From VRUE01 sp963796705 (GTDB lineage: Bacteria; Actinomycetota; Thermoleophilia; Solirubrobacterales; 70-9), in the NCBI GenBank assembly GCA_963796705.1, contig CAWCMK010000002.1, positions 124,001-188,000 of the forward strand: a DNA stretch of 64,000 nt, in the 5' to 3' direction. Positions 8,459 through 16,135 of the stretch are shown piece after piece. The position numbers and the translations under genes are program-made. Position 1 is the stretch's first letter; every line of letters begins with the position of its first letter. The notes under the pieces are model-generated. The model was not told where the DNA came from. It did not search any database and was given only the letters and a program-made list of their open reading frames with translations.

Positions 8459-10003
8459 CTATCCGGCGGCGGCTTCTCCTCGGTTGGCTCCGGAGAGGCG
8501 ATGGACTGCCGGAAGGTGGATCTCCTGAAGGTACTCCTCCCAATCGATTGCCGCCGTGTCAAAGGGCAGCTCCTCGCGATCCTCCGGCGCCAGGCGGGCC
8601 GACAGTTCGCGGGCGCCCGAGTCGTCAAAGACGCAATCCAGCTCGGTGTATGAGCCGTAGATCTCGACCATTCGTGTGATCCGCTCGGCGAGCGTGCGGT
8701 TCGCGCGCAACGCGCGCTCGGCCGGGATCGAGACCGGCGAGGCGATCGCCAGGCGCGCCACGGCGGCGGCAACCCTCTGGCGGCGCCTGGCAGGACGCAG
8801 CGCGGCTCCGCGAGGCACGAACCGCAGCTCGCCGATCTCGATCGGGCCGCCGCCCGGCCGGTGCAGTGGATTGCGCATGAAGTAGGTTCTGATCTGGTCG
8901 GCGAGCTCGCCGATCGCGAGCGGGTTGCGGGCGGTGCTCGCCACGGCGATGACCTGGTGTTGGCCTTCCGGCGGGTGCGCGGCTGCCGCGATGCAGGCGT
9001 TCGCAACCTGGTCGACGGGGACGATGTCGATGCGGTTTGAACGTCGCCCCGGAAGGTGAGTCAGGCCGCGGGCTGCGTAGGCGAGGATCAGGGGGTCGGC
9101 GACCTTGATCCCCTCGAGCCATCCTGGGTATGGCTGTGCCAGCGCCGACTCGATGATCGTCGGTCGGATGATCGTTGTCGGGCCCGAGGAGCGCAGCAGG
9201 AGGTGCTCGCCGAGCGCCTTGGAGAGCGCGTAGGTATCGGGCCAGCCGAGCGCCAGCGCCTCCTGGCGACCGCGCGCCGAGAGGCGGTCATCGATCCAGC
9301 GGCGTCGCAGCTGCGCGGCCCGTTCGCTTGGGTTGAGCCCGGGGCGGCGGGCAGCGTCGCGCCGCGCCGATCGGGCGAATCCGTGAGCCAGCCGCTCGGC
9401 GCCAGCCTCGCGCTCGACCGCCTCTCGCCAGCGCTTTGCCGAGGCGAGCAGCTCGTCGATCTCGATTCCGGCAAGCGCCTGGTGAGGGGGCCCTTCCTCA
9501 AAGACGGCACCGCTGCGACGATCGGCGACATAGGCGGTGGAGACGTGCACGAAGTGGGGCTCGGAGCCGTCCCTTGCGAGCGCCTTGCGCAGACGGGAGG
9601 GCCCCAGTGTGTTGAGCTCGAGCGCCCCGTCGAGCGGTTCCTCGAAGGAGACCGTCGCGGCACAGTGGATGACGAGGTCGATCTCGGCCAGGGATCCGGG
9701 CGGCGCGACCCCATCACGGCCGAGGTCACCGGCGACGGCGCGCAGCCCGCCATCGCCAATCTGCGCCCTCAGCGCCGCCCCGTCCAGGCCGGCGAAGGCG
9801 TCGGCGCCGAGGACCTCTCCGCGCAGGCGCTCCTCAGCCTCCGCCTCGGATCCGGACCTGAGCAGGACCCGGATGCCTCGCGGCCGATAGCCATTTCGCA
9901 GCAGGGTGGCGAGCACCGCCTTGCCGAGAAAGCCCGACCCGCCGCTGAGGAGGATCGCGCGACCCTCGAGGCGCTTGCGTACGCGGTCCCCATGCCTGCT
10001 CAC
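8459..10003 (-). CDS. Fatty acyl-CoA reductase-like protein (male-sterility NAD-binding family)
   Basis: About 514 residues. An N-terminal Rossmann domain (ILLSGGSGFLGKAVLATLLR) is followed by VIHCAATVSFEEPLDGAL, the catalytic serine in VHVSTAYV and the Tyr-x-x-x-Lys pair in DTYALSKALGEHLL. TTIIRPTIIESA follows, as in fatty acyl-CoA reductases of the male-sterility family. Such enzymes reduce long-chain acyl-CoA to aldehyde or alcohol with NADPH. GTG 10003 is chosen because TAGACT sits 7 nt upstream and the residues before it lack conservation. An arginine-rich insertion (~residues 185-235) is unusual. Wax or ether-lipid synthesis is possible but not shown. Confidence 0.78.
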   Translation of the reverse strand: MSRHGDRVRKRLEGRAILLSGGSGFLGKAVLATLLRNGYRPRGIRVLLRSGSEAEAEERLRGEVLGADAFAGLDGAALRAQIGDGGLRAVAGDLGRDGVAPPGSLAEIDLVIHCAATVSFEEPLDGALELNTLGPSRLRKALARDGSEPHFVHVSTAYVADRRSGAVFEEGPPHQALAGIEIDELLASAKRWREAVEREAGAERLAHGFARSARRDAARRPGLNPSERAAQLRRRWIDDRLSARGRQEALALGWPDTYALSKALGEHLLLRSSGPTTIIRPTIIESALAQPYPGWLEGIKVADPLILAYAARGLTHLPGRRSNRIDIVPVDQVANACIAAAAHPPEGQHQVIAVASTARNPLAIGELADQIRTYFMRNPLHRPGGGPIEIGELRFVPRGAALRPARRRQRVAAAVARLAIASPVSIPAERALRANRTLAERITRMVEIYGSYTELDCVFDDSGARELSARLAPEDREELPFDTAAIDWEEYLQEIHLPAVHRLSGANRGEAAAG

Positions 10004-10093
10004 CGAGGCGAGTCTAATGAGCCGCGCCGCCGCGCCGCCGCGCACGCGATATTGCGCTTGCGGATGCCAAAACGGGCGACTCGGCGCCCTCAA

Positions 10094-10099
10094 TACAAT
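10094..10099 (+). promoter_or_regulatory. Putative -10 hexamer TACAAT of leaderless PBP gene
   Basis: TACAAT ends 8 nt before ATG 10108. There is no Shine-Dalgarno sequence in the short gap, so the mRNA probably starts at the initiation codon. Confidence 0.6.
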
Positions 10100-10107
10100 T
10101 TGCCGCG

Positions 10108-12267
10108 ATGACTCGCCGTATGCGACGCAGGCGTCGCCGGTCCCATGGTGCGAAGCGGAAGGCGCTGATGGCCCTCGGGGTCGTTGTGGCCGTGCTCCTC
10201 GTGGCCTGTGGGGTCGCCGCCGGCTGGGCGATCAACGTTTACAACGAAGCGCCGCCACTCTCGAGCCTGAAGCCGGTCCAGAAGGGTCGCTCGTCGGCGA
10301 TCTACACGGCGGACGGGACCCTGATCGGCTTCATCAGGTCGAGCAGCATCCGCCAGCCGATTCCCGCCAAGGCGTTGCCCCAGGACCTCAAGGACGCGAC
10401 CGTCGCGATCGAGGACAAGAACTTCTACGAGCACGGGGCGCTCGACTACGCCGGGATCGTGCGGGCGGCCTGGAAGGACCTGCAGGCGGGGGGCAAGCCG
10501 GTCCAGGGCGCCTCGACGATCACCCAGCAGCTGGTCCGCAACCTCTACATCCAGAACCCCGAAGAGACGATCAAGCGCAAGATCTACGAAGCGCACCTGG
10601 CGGTCGAACTGTTCGAACGCCACAGCCGCAACTGGATCCTCACCCAGTACCTGAACACCGCTCCTTACGGGACCGTTGAAGGCTCGACCGCGGTCGGGGC
10701 CGAAGCCGCCGCGCAGACCTATTTCGGGAAGCCGGCCAGAAAGCTGAGCCTGACCGAGGCGGCGCTGCTCGCCGGGCTGCCGCAGGCGCCATCCGAATAC
10801 AACCCGTTCCTTGACCCTCAGGCGGCGCTCAACCGCCGCGACGAGGTCCTCGCCGCGATGCACGAACAGGGATATATAAACGGGGACGAATACCGGACGG
10901 CGCTGCACCACGGCCTGGGGTTGGAACCGGGCCACAAGTATCAGACGATCCGCGACCCGTTCCTCTTCGATCTCGTGCAGGACGAACTGATCGAACGTTA
11001 CGGGACCAACACGGTCCGCAACGGCGGGCTCAAGGCCTACACGACGATTGAACCCAAGCTGCAGGAAGCGGCCGAAGCGGCGGTTGCGACCTGCACCGAA
11101 AGCGGCTTCTGCTACCCCGAAGGCGGGCCGGCCGCCGGCCTTGCCTCGGTGAACCCCGAAAACGGCGACATTCTCGCTCTCGCCTCGACCAAAGGCTATG
11201 CCTCCGAAGCCGAATTCAACTACGCCTGGCAGGCGCACCGCCAGCCCGGGTCCTCGTTCAAGGTTTACGTGCTGACCACGGCGATCAAGCAGGGGATCGA
11301 CCCCAAAGACACCTACTACGACGGTACTTCGCCGATCACCCTGTCGATCCCCGGCGGTGGTACCTGGACCGTCCACAACGCCGAGCCCGGGGGCGGCGTC
11401 ATGTCGCTTGAAGACGCGACCTGGAACTCCGTCAACGCCGTCTTCGCCCAGCTCGACCTCGACGTCGGTCCGAGGAACGTGACCCACACGGCGCACCAGA
11501 TGGGGATCGAAGCGCCGCTTGAATCGGTGCCCGCGGAGGCGATCGGCGGTCTCGCGGTGGGGGTCACGCCCCTGGAAATGGCGGACGGCTACGCGACCCT
11601 TGCAAGCGGCGGCATCCACCACGCCCCGACCGCGATCAACAAAGTCGAGTTCCCCAACGGCAAGGTCGACGAACCCGACGCTGCCGAAGGCGACCGCGTC
11701 CTGACCGAAGGCCAGGCCTACGAAGTGACCCGGGTCCTCGAGGGCGTGATCACGAGCGGAACCGGGGCCGGCTACACCTACATGGGCTGCCCCTCCGAGG
11801 CAGGCAAGACCGGAACCTCGGAGGGCCTCTCCGACGCCTGGTTCGTCGGCTATACGCCACTCTTCTCGACGGCCGTCTGGGTCGGCCACCCGCAGACTCG
11901 CGAATACACGGGCTTCGGGGGGCCGACAGCGGGGCCGATCTGGCGCTCCTTCATGGAAACCGCGGCGAACGGCAGGTGCCCGGAATTCAATGTGCCCTCG
12001 AGCCTCCCCGAACTGCACGCGTTCTCCAGCGGGCATACCCGCGCCTCCAGTGAAGTCTCACCGAAAAACGAAGCGTTCGAAGAAGGCGAACAGACCAAGA
12101 GAGGCAAGGAAGCGGCAACGCCGGAACAGAGCGCAGGCAAGCAGGGCGGGGGAGCGGAACACCAGGAAACACCCCAGCAGACCCCCTCCCCGGCCCCAGC
12201 CCCGACGCCCTCTCCGGCGCCGCCACCCCAGACCGAAGTTGGCGGTGGCATCGCCGCACCCCACTGA
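10108..12267 (+). CDS. Class A penicillin-binding protein (transglycosylase plus transpeptidase)
   Basis: 719 residues. A basic N-terminus and one membrane helix (~residues 20-42) anchor the protein. The GT51 glycosyltransferase domain follows, with EDKNFYEHGALD, GASTITQQLVRN, KRKIYEAHLA and GAEAAAQTYFGK. The transpeptidase domain has the SxxK motif (PGSSFKVY), SxN (WNSVNAVF) and KTGTSEG. A charged and Pro-rich tail closes the protein. It polymerises and cross-links peptidoglycan outside the membrane. ILTQYLN replaces the more usual ILELYLN. By hand count 43 glutamates are GAA and 11 GAG, the reverse of cytoplasmic genes here. Confidence 0.93.
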   Translation: MTRRMRRRRRRSHGAKRKALMALGVVVAVLLVACGVAAGWAINVYNEAPPLSSLKPVQKGRSSAIYTADGTLIGFIRSSSIRQPIPAKALPQDLKDATVAIEDKNFYEHGALDYAGIVRAAWKDLQAGGKPVQGASTITQQLVRNLYIQNPEETIKRKIYEAHLAVELFERHSRNWILTQYLNTAPYGTVEGSTAVGAEAAAQTYFGKPARKLSLTEAALLAGLPQAPSEYNPFLDPQAALNRRDEVLAAMHEQGYINGDEYRTALHHGLGLEPGHKYQTIRDPFLFDLVQDELIERYGTNTVRNGGLKAYTTIEPKLQEAAEAAVATCTESGFCYPEGGPAAGLASVNPENGDILALASTKGYASEAEFNYAWQAHRQPGSSFKVYVLTTAIKQGIDPKDTYYDGTSPITLSIPGGGTWTVHNAEPGGGVMSLEDATWNSVNAVFAQLDLDVGPRNVTHTAHQMGIEAPLESVPAEAIGGLAVGVTPLEMADGYATLASGGIHHAPTAINKVEFPNGKVDEPDAAEGDRVLTEGQAYEVTRVLEGVITSGTGAGYTYMGCPSEAGKTGTSEGLSDAWFVGYTPLFSTAVWVGHPQTREYTGFGGPTAGPIWRSFMETAANGRCPEFNVPSSLPELHAFSSGHTRASSEVSPKNEAFEEGEQTKRGKEAATPEQSAGKQGGGAEHQETPQQTPSPAPAPTPSPAPPPQTEVGGGIAAPH

Positions 12268-12286
12268 GCTGATCTAGACTGAACCG

Positions 12287-13624
12287 ATGCGTAGGCTCGC
12301 AGCGGTCAATATCTCCGTTCTCGCAGTTGCGCTCGCCGGCGCCCCCGCCGCATCCGCGGCCCCCGCGATTAGCGGCCACTTCCCGCTCGAATCCGAAACC
12401 GACACGAACTCGAAGATCGTCGAAGGCCCCGACGGGAACATCTGGCTGGCGATCCATAGCGCGACCAAAGACGTCGCACGGGTGACGCCGGAAGGCAAAG
12501 TCACCGAATACGAACTCAAAGAAATCGAATTCCCTTCCGGGATCGCGGTCGGACCGGAAAAGAAGCTCTGGATCACGGCGACGAACAAGGTCGCCTCGTT
12601 CTCCCCGGCGGACCCCGAAGGCACCGTCCACGTGTTCAAAAACAACCTGATCGGCTCGAACGACCCGATCGTCGCCGGTCCCGACGGTCAGATGTGGGAT
12701 GGGACCAACGAAAACCTGGTGCATTTCAAACCTTCGGAACCGGAAAAAGAAGAAGAGTTCTTCGTCAAAGAAATGAGCCCGCGCGACATCGACGTCCAGG
12801 GGTCGCTGCTGGTCATCGCCGACGCCGGCGCGCCGCGGATCCTGAAGGTGAACACCTCGGGCGAAGTCAAAGGCACAATCACGATCGGCCACGAAAAAGG
12901 CGGAAAACAGGAAGGGGCCTCGCAAGGAGTGGCGGTCGCCCCCGACGGTTACATCGGCTTCTCGCAGCCGGGCGCGCCGCCCGAGCAGGTCGGCTTCGTC
13001 AGCCCCGCCGGGACGGTTCAGGCCTTCGAACGCAACGGCGATCCCTTCGGCGTTGCCTACGGCTCCGACCACGCCTTCTGGTACGCGCTCGCCGGTCCGC
13101 CGGCCGGCATCGAGCGAGTCACCGAGAATGGCGAAGCTACGTTCTTCAGCCAGGGGGTTCCTCCTGAATTCAAGATCAGGCAGATCACCGCCGGCCCCGG
13201 GAACACGATCTGGGCGACGGCCGAAAACGAAACGCCCGGCAACCCCTCGCAGGTGATTCGCGTCAGCGGGCTCGAACCGCCGCTCCCACCGGAAGAAAAG
13301 AAGGCGCCGGAAACGAAGCTCAAGGGCCCCAAGGGGAAGATCAAGACCCGCAAGGCCAAGGCCCCGGTCAAGTTCAGCTTCAGCAGCGCGACCCCCGGCG
13401 CCTCGTTCGAATGCGCCCTCGTCAAGCTCCCGGGCGGCAAGAAACACAAGAAGGCGCCGCAGCCCAAATTCAAGGGATGCAAGTCGCCGATGAAGCTGAA
13501 GCTGAAGCCCGGCAGATACCGCTTCAGCGTCCGCGCCGTCGCCGCCGGCCTGACCGACCCCTCGCCCGCGACCAGCTCATTCTCGGTCGTGCGGGTGCGC
13601 CTCCACCACCGCGGCGCCGGCTGA
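12287..13624 (+). CDS. Secreted Vgb/SMP-30-like beta-propeller protein with C-terminal Ig-like module
   Basis: 445 residues. A signal peptide (MRRLAAVNISVLAVALAGA, cleavage after ~26) is followed by repeated blades such as IVEGPDGNIWLAI, IAVGPEKKLWITA, IVAGPDGQMWDG and ITAGPGNTIWATA, typical of virginiamycin-B-lyase-like propellers. Residues ~350-440 form a lysine-rich linker and an Ig-like module (SSATPGASFECAL ... FSVRAVAAG) common in secreted proteins of this lineage. Enzyme activity is not proven, so it may be a binding protein. The start has TAGACT 6 nt upstream. Glutamates are 29 GAA to 4 GAG. It lies 19 bp after the PBP gene. Confidence 0.75.
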   Translation: MRRLAAVNISVLAVALAGAPAASAAPAISGHFPLESETDTNSKIVEGPDGNIWLAIHSATKDVARVTPEGKVTEYELKEIEFPSGIAVGPEKKLWITATNKVASFSPADPEGTVHVFKNNLIGSNDPIVAGPDGQMWDGTNENLVHFKPSEPEKEEEFFVKEMSPRDIDVQGSLLVIADAGAPRILKVNTSGEVKGTITIGHEKGGKQEGASQGVAVAPDGYIGFSQPGAPPEQVGFVSPAGTVQAFERNGDPFGVAYGSDHAFWYALAGPPAGIERVTENGEATFFSQGVPPEFKIRQITAGPGNTIWATAENETPGNPSQVIRVSGLEPPLPPEEKKAPETKLKGPKGKIKTRKAKAPVKFSFSSATPGASFECALVKLPGGKKHKKAPQPKFKGCKSPMKLKLKPGRYRFSVRAVAAGLTDPSPATSSFSVVRVRLHHRGAG

Positions 13625-13647
13625 GCGGCCGGCGGACGAACGCGACG

Positions 13648-14025
13648 CTACTCCCCGATGATCTCGATTCTGTACTGATCGGGGTCGCGGACAAAGGCGA
13701 TCCTGTGGCCCTCCGTGCGGCCGCCGGGGCGGTAGGGCGGCTTCTCGGGCTCGATCCCCTGTTCGGCCAGGCGGGCCAGGGTCCCGTCGAGGTCCTCGAC
13801 GGCGATCGCGATGTGGTTGTAGCCGGTCCCCAGCTCGTAGGAGTCGACGCCGTGGTTGTAGGTCAGCTCGAGGCGGGGGTCTTCGCCGGGGAGGCCCATG
13901 AAGACGTTGATCGCCTCCTCGCCAATCGGCATCCTCGCGACCTCCTCGAAGCCCAGCTTTTCGTAAAAGGCGAGGGAGCGCTCGATGTTCCCGATCCGAT
14001 AGCAGGTGTGGATGAAGCTCGCCAC
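13648..14025 (-). CDS. Glyoxalase/bleomycin-resistance (VOC) family protein, GloA-like
   Basis: 125 residues in the two-repeat VOC fold. FIHTCYRIGNIERSLAFYEKLGF matches the first module of lactoylglutathione-lyase-like proteins, and GYNHIAIAVEDL starts the second. FVRDPDQYRIEIIG carries the final metal-ligand glutamate. His in FIHT, Glu in LELTYNHG, His in YNHIA and Glu in RIEII would be the metal site. GTG 14025 is chosen: TAGGCT lies 7 nt upstream. The longer frame upstream has no family similarity. Substrate unknown; methylglyoxal detoxification is a reasonable guess. Confidence 0.8.
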   Translation of the reverse strand: MASFIHTCYRIGNIERSLAFYEKLGFEEVARMPIGEEAINVFMGLPGEDPRLELTYNHGVDSYELGTGYNHIAIAVEDLDGTLARLAEQGIEPEKPPYRPGGRTEGHRIAFVRDPDQYRIEIIGE

Positions 14026-14161
14026 CGCGCCAAGCCTAGCGTGCGCCGCCCGGGCCTTGACCGCCCATCCCCGGCAGAATAGGTTCCGGTCCACGGCGGT
14101 CCCCCGACTGGTTTCACCGGAATTGGACCGATTCAAACCTGCTCGCGCGGGATGGTCCGCC

Positions 14162-14343
14162 GGGGAAGATTGGCCCAAGGAGAGAGACACATTCTCTGTG
14201 CACCCCGGCGAAAAGATCCGGATTGCGGGGCATTTCTCCGACTACACCGGCAGGTTCGTGATCCACTGCCAGATGCTCGATCAGAGGACCACCGCCTGAT
14301 GACCCAGTTCGAGATGGTCGGGCGGGGCGCCCGGCCCCGCTGA
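14162..14343 (+). pseudogene. 3' remnant of a multicopper oxidase gene with a frameshift
   Basis: The frame from 14162 reads DTFSVHPGEKIRIAGHFSDY then GRFVIHCQMLD, matching the C-terminal copper-binding end of multicopper oxidases, where an HCxxLxHED motif is expected. The frame stops shortly after, but shifting by one base near 14283 restores EDHRLMTQFEMV, which completes that motif and the family C-terminus. A single-base deletion and loss of everything 5' are therefore inferred. Its stop (14341-14343) directly abuts the ATG of the TrmH gene, suggesting an old operon junction. The rest of the gap between 14026 and 14162 shows no gene. Confidence 0.65.
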
Positions 14344-15102
14344 ATGGAGTCCGAGCTGAGTACCCCTGAGGCCGAGGAGCTTGTGCGCCGCTATCGGGCG
14401 GCTCGGCGCGACCCGAGCCTGGCCGTTCTCGAGGGCTTCCACGCACTCAAGCACGCCCTGCGGTTCGGAGCTTCGCTGCGCGAGGCCGTGGCCGCCGATC
14501 CCGACGCCCTGGAGCAGCTCGCTGCCGGGCTGGCGCCGGATCTGGCGGGATCGCTGCGAAGGCGGGTCACCGAGGTCGAGGAGGGCCTGATCGGCCAGCT
14601 GGTTCCGCAGGCACCACGGACCGGCGTCGTGGCGATCGCCGCGCGGCCGACGGTGGACATCAACTCAGTCCTGCGGGAGCCGAGGTTGGCGCCGCTCGTC
14701 TTGCTCGAGGACCCGCGCACGATGGGCAACATGGGGGCCTGTGTGCGGGTCGCGGCGGCGGCCGACGCGGCTGGCGTCCTGACGACCGGTGAGAATGACC
14801 CCTGGCACCCCGATGCGCTGCGTGGTGCGGCCGGGCTTCACTTTGCGCTGCCGGTCGTTGCGGTGAGGCGGTTGCCGGCGTCTGAGCGCCCCCTGGTCGC
14901 GATCGATCCCGACGGCGAGCCCCTGCGTCCCTCGACCCTGCCCCCACGCGCGGTCCTCGCCTTCGGCAGCGAGCGCCACGGGCTCAGCGAGGAGCTGCTG
15001 AGGAAGGCAGACGCGCGCCTCGGGATCCCGATGCGTGAGGGGGTCTCCAGCCTCAACCTGGCGACGGCGGTCGCCGCGGTGCTCTTCGCGGCCCGGCTTT
15101 GA
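14344..15102 (+). CDS. TrmH/SpoU-family RNA 2'-O-methyltransferase
   Basis: 252 residues. The N-terminal substrate-binding part (residues ~1-95) is followed by a SPOUT domain with the three SpoU motifs: LEDPRTMGNMGACVRVA, LAFGSERHGLSEELL and IPMREGVSSLNLATAVA. These bind S-adenosylmethionine in the knotted fold and methylate the 2'-OH of rRNA or tRNA. The target is unknown. The ATG directly follows the stop of the multicopper oxidase remnant (TGAATG), and no separate promoter is obvious. The stop overlaps the next gene (TTGA). Confidence 0.88.
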   Translation: MESELSTPEAEELVRRYRAARRDPSLAVLEGFHALKHALRFGASLREAVAADPDALEQLAAGLAPDLAGSLRRRVTEVEEGLIGQLVPQAPRTGVVAIAARPTVDINSVLREPRLAPLVLLEDPRTMGNMGACVRVAAAADAAGVLTTGENDPWHPDALRGAAGLHFALPVVAVRRLPASERPLVAIDPDGEPLRPSTLPPRAVLAFGSERHGLSEELLRKADARLGIPMREGVSSLNLATAVAAVLFAARL

Positions 15103-15506
15103 ACCCGAGGGTGGCCCCGTCCGTAACCCAAGAGGTGGGTACTCACGGAATTCAGCTTCAGCTGCGCCTGGTGGCCGCCGGCGCGGTCCTCGCGATCGCG
15201 GCGCTCACCAGCCTCACGCTCGCTCGCGGCCACGCCTTCGCCGTCACAGGGACGGCCAGCGGTGCAAGGACGGTGACGATCGCCCACTTCAAGTACGACC
15301 CGACGCCGCTGCACATCTCCAAGGGGACCACCGTCGTCTTTGCCAACGCCTCCAGGGTCAAGCACACGGCGACGGCCAGGGGCAGCTTTGACACCGGCAA
15401 GATCGCGCCGGGAAAGGCGGTTTCGATCCGGTTCACCGCGCCGGGGACCTATGCCTACCACTGCACGATCCACCCTGAAATGCACGGCAAGATCATCGTC
15501 GGTTGA
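15099..15506 (+). CDS. Secreted cupredoxin (plastocyanin/azurin-like blue copper protein)
   Basis: 135 residues. A hydrophobic signal or anchor segment (VAAGAVLAIAALTSLTLA) is followed by a cupredoxin domain. The type 1 copper ligands are His in KHTATA and the Cys, His and Met of YHCTIHPEMHG near the end. It would carry electrons or store copper outside the membrane. The TTG at 15099 overlaps the TrmH stop (TTGA), like the MarR/MFS pair in this window; a later GTG at 15135 is an alternative. The nearby multicopper oxidase remnant suggests a former copper redox cluster. Confidence 0.8.
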   Translation: MNPRVAPSVTQEVGTHGIQLQLRLVAAGAVLAIAALTSLTLARGHAFAVTGTASGARTVTIAHFKYDPTPLHISKGTTVVFANASRVKHTATARGSFDTGKIAPGKAVSIRFTAPGTYAYHCTIHPEMHGKIIVG

Positions 15507-15610
15507 TCCTGGCGTCGGCACGCCCCGCTGAGATAGATTGGGCGAGGCGATCTGCGATCGCCACTGCTAACGCCTGATCGCCATACACAAACGCCTGAAA
15601 GGACGCCCCC

Positions 15611-16000
15611 GTGCCGTTTGCGAATATCAACCTGGGAGAAGCGCTTCTCCTCGCCTTTGAGATCTTCTTCTTCGTGGTCTGGATCTGGATCCTGATCACG
15701 ATCCTCAGCGACCTCTTCCGGGATCACGAGCTCTCCGGCTGGGCTAAGGCCGTCTGGGTCCTGTTCCTCGTATTCATCCCCTTCGTGACCGCTCTCATCT
15801 ATCTGATCGCGCGCGGCAGCGGGATGCGCGAAAGGGCGCTCAAAGCACAGGCCGACGCGAAAAAACATATGGACACCTACATCCAGGAACAGGCCCACAG
15901 CTCGCCCGCCGACGAGCTTCACAAACTCAATGACCTGAAGGAAAAGGGCGCGATTTCCTCTGAGGAGTTCGAGCGCGCGAAGGCAAAACTGCTCTCATAG
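15611..16000 (+). CDS. Small membrane protein with PLDc_N-like and SHOCT domains
   Basis: 129 residues. Two membrane segments (residues ~10-35 and ~45-70) form a PLDc_N-like module (IFFFVVWIWILITILSDLFR ... FIPFVTALIYLIARG). A charged linker leads to a C-terminal SHOCT motif (ELHKLNDLKEKGAISSEEFE). GTG 15611 has AAAGGA about 9 nt upstream. A TAGATT hexamer at 15532 would give a leader of about 70 nt. Proteins like this are common in actinobacteria and have no proven function; SHOCT domains often mediate oligomerisation. Confidence 0.75.
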   Translation: MPFANINLGEALLLAFEIFFFVVWIWILITILSDLFRDHELSGWAKAVWVLFLVFIPFVTALIYLIARGSGMRERALKAQADAKKHMDTYIQEQAHSSPADELHKLNDLKEKGAISSEEFERAKAKLLS

Positions 16001-16135
16001 GTGTTTGGCCACCGCGTCGATGCCGTCGTCGCGGTGGCCGTTTTCCCTGCAAAGCGGCAACATCGTGCAAGAGAAGTTGCAAGTTATTAGCAACTCCTAA
16101 CAATTCTTCGGCGATTTCGCTAGCGTGCAGCGCCG

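Noticed and set aside
10090..13447. Very long open frames on the minus strand opposite the PBP and beta-propeller genes
   Set aside because: They are created by the high GC and GAA-rich sense codons; their products are low-complexity Arg/Gly/Val strings with no domain, and the sense genes have clear motifs.
10108..13624. Idea that GAA has been reassigned to another amino acid in exported proteins
   Set aside because: Conserved glutamates, for example in the PBP motif GAEAAAQTYFGK, are encoded by GAA, and cytoplasmic proteins also use some GAA at Glu positions.
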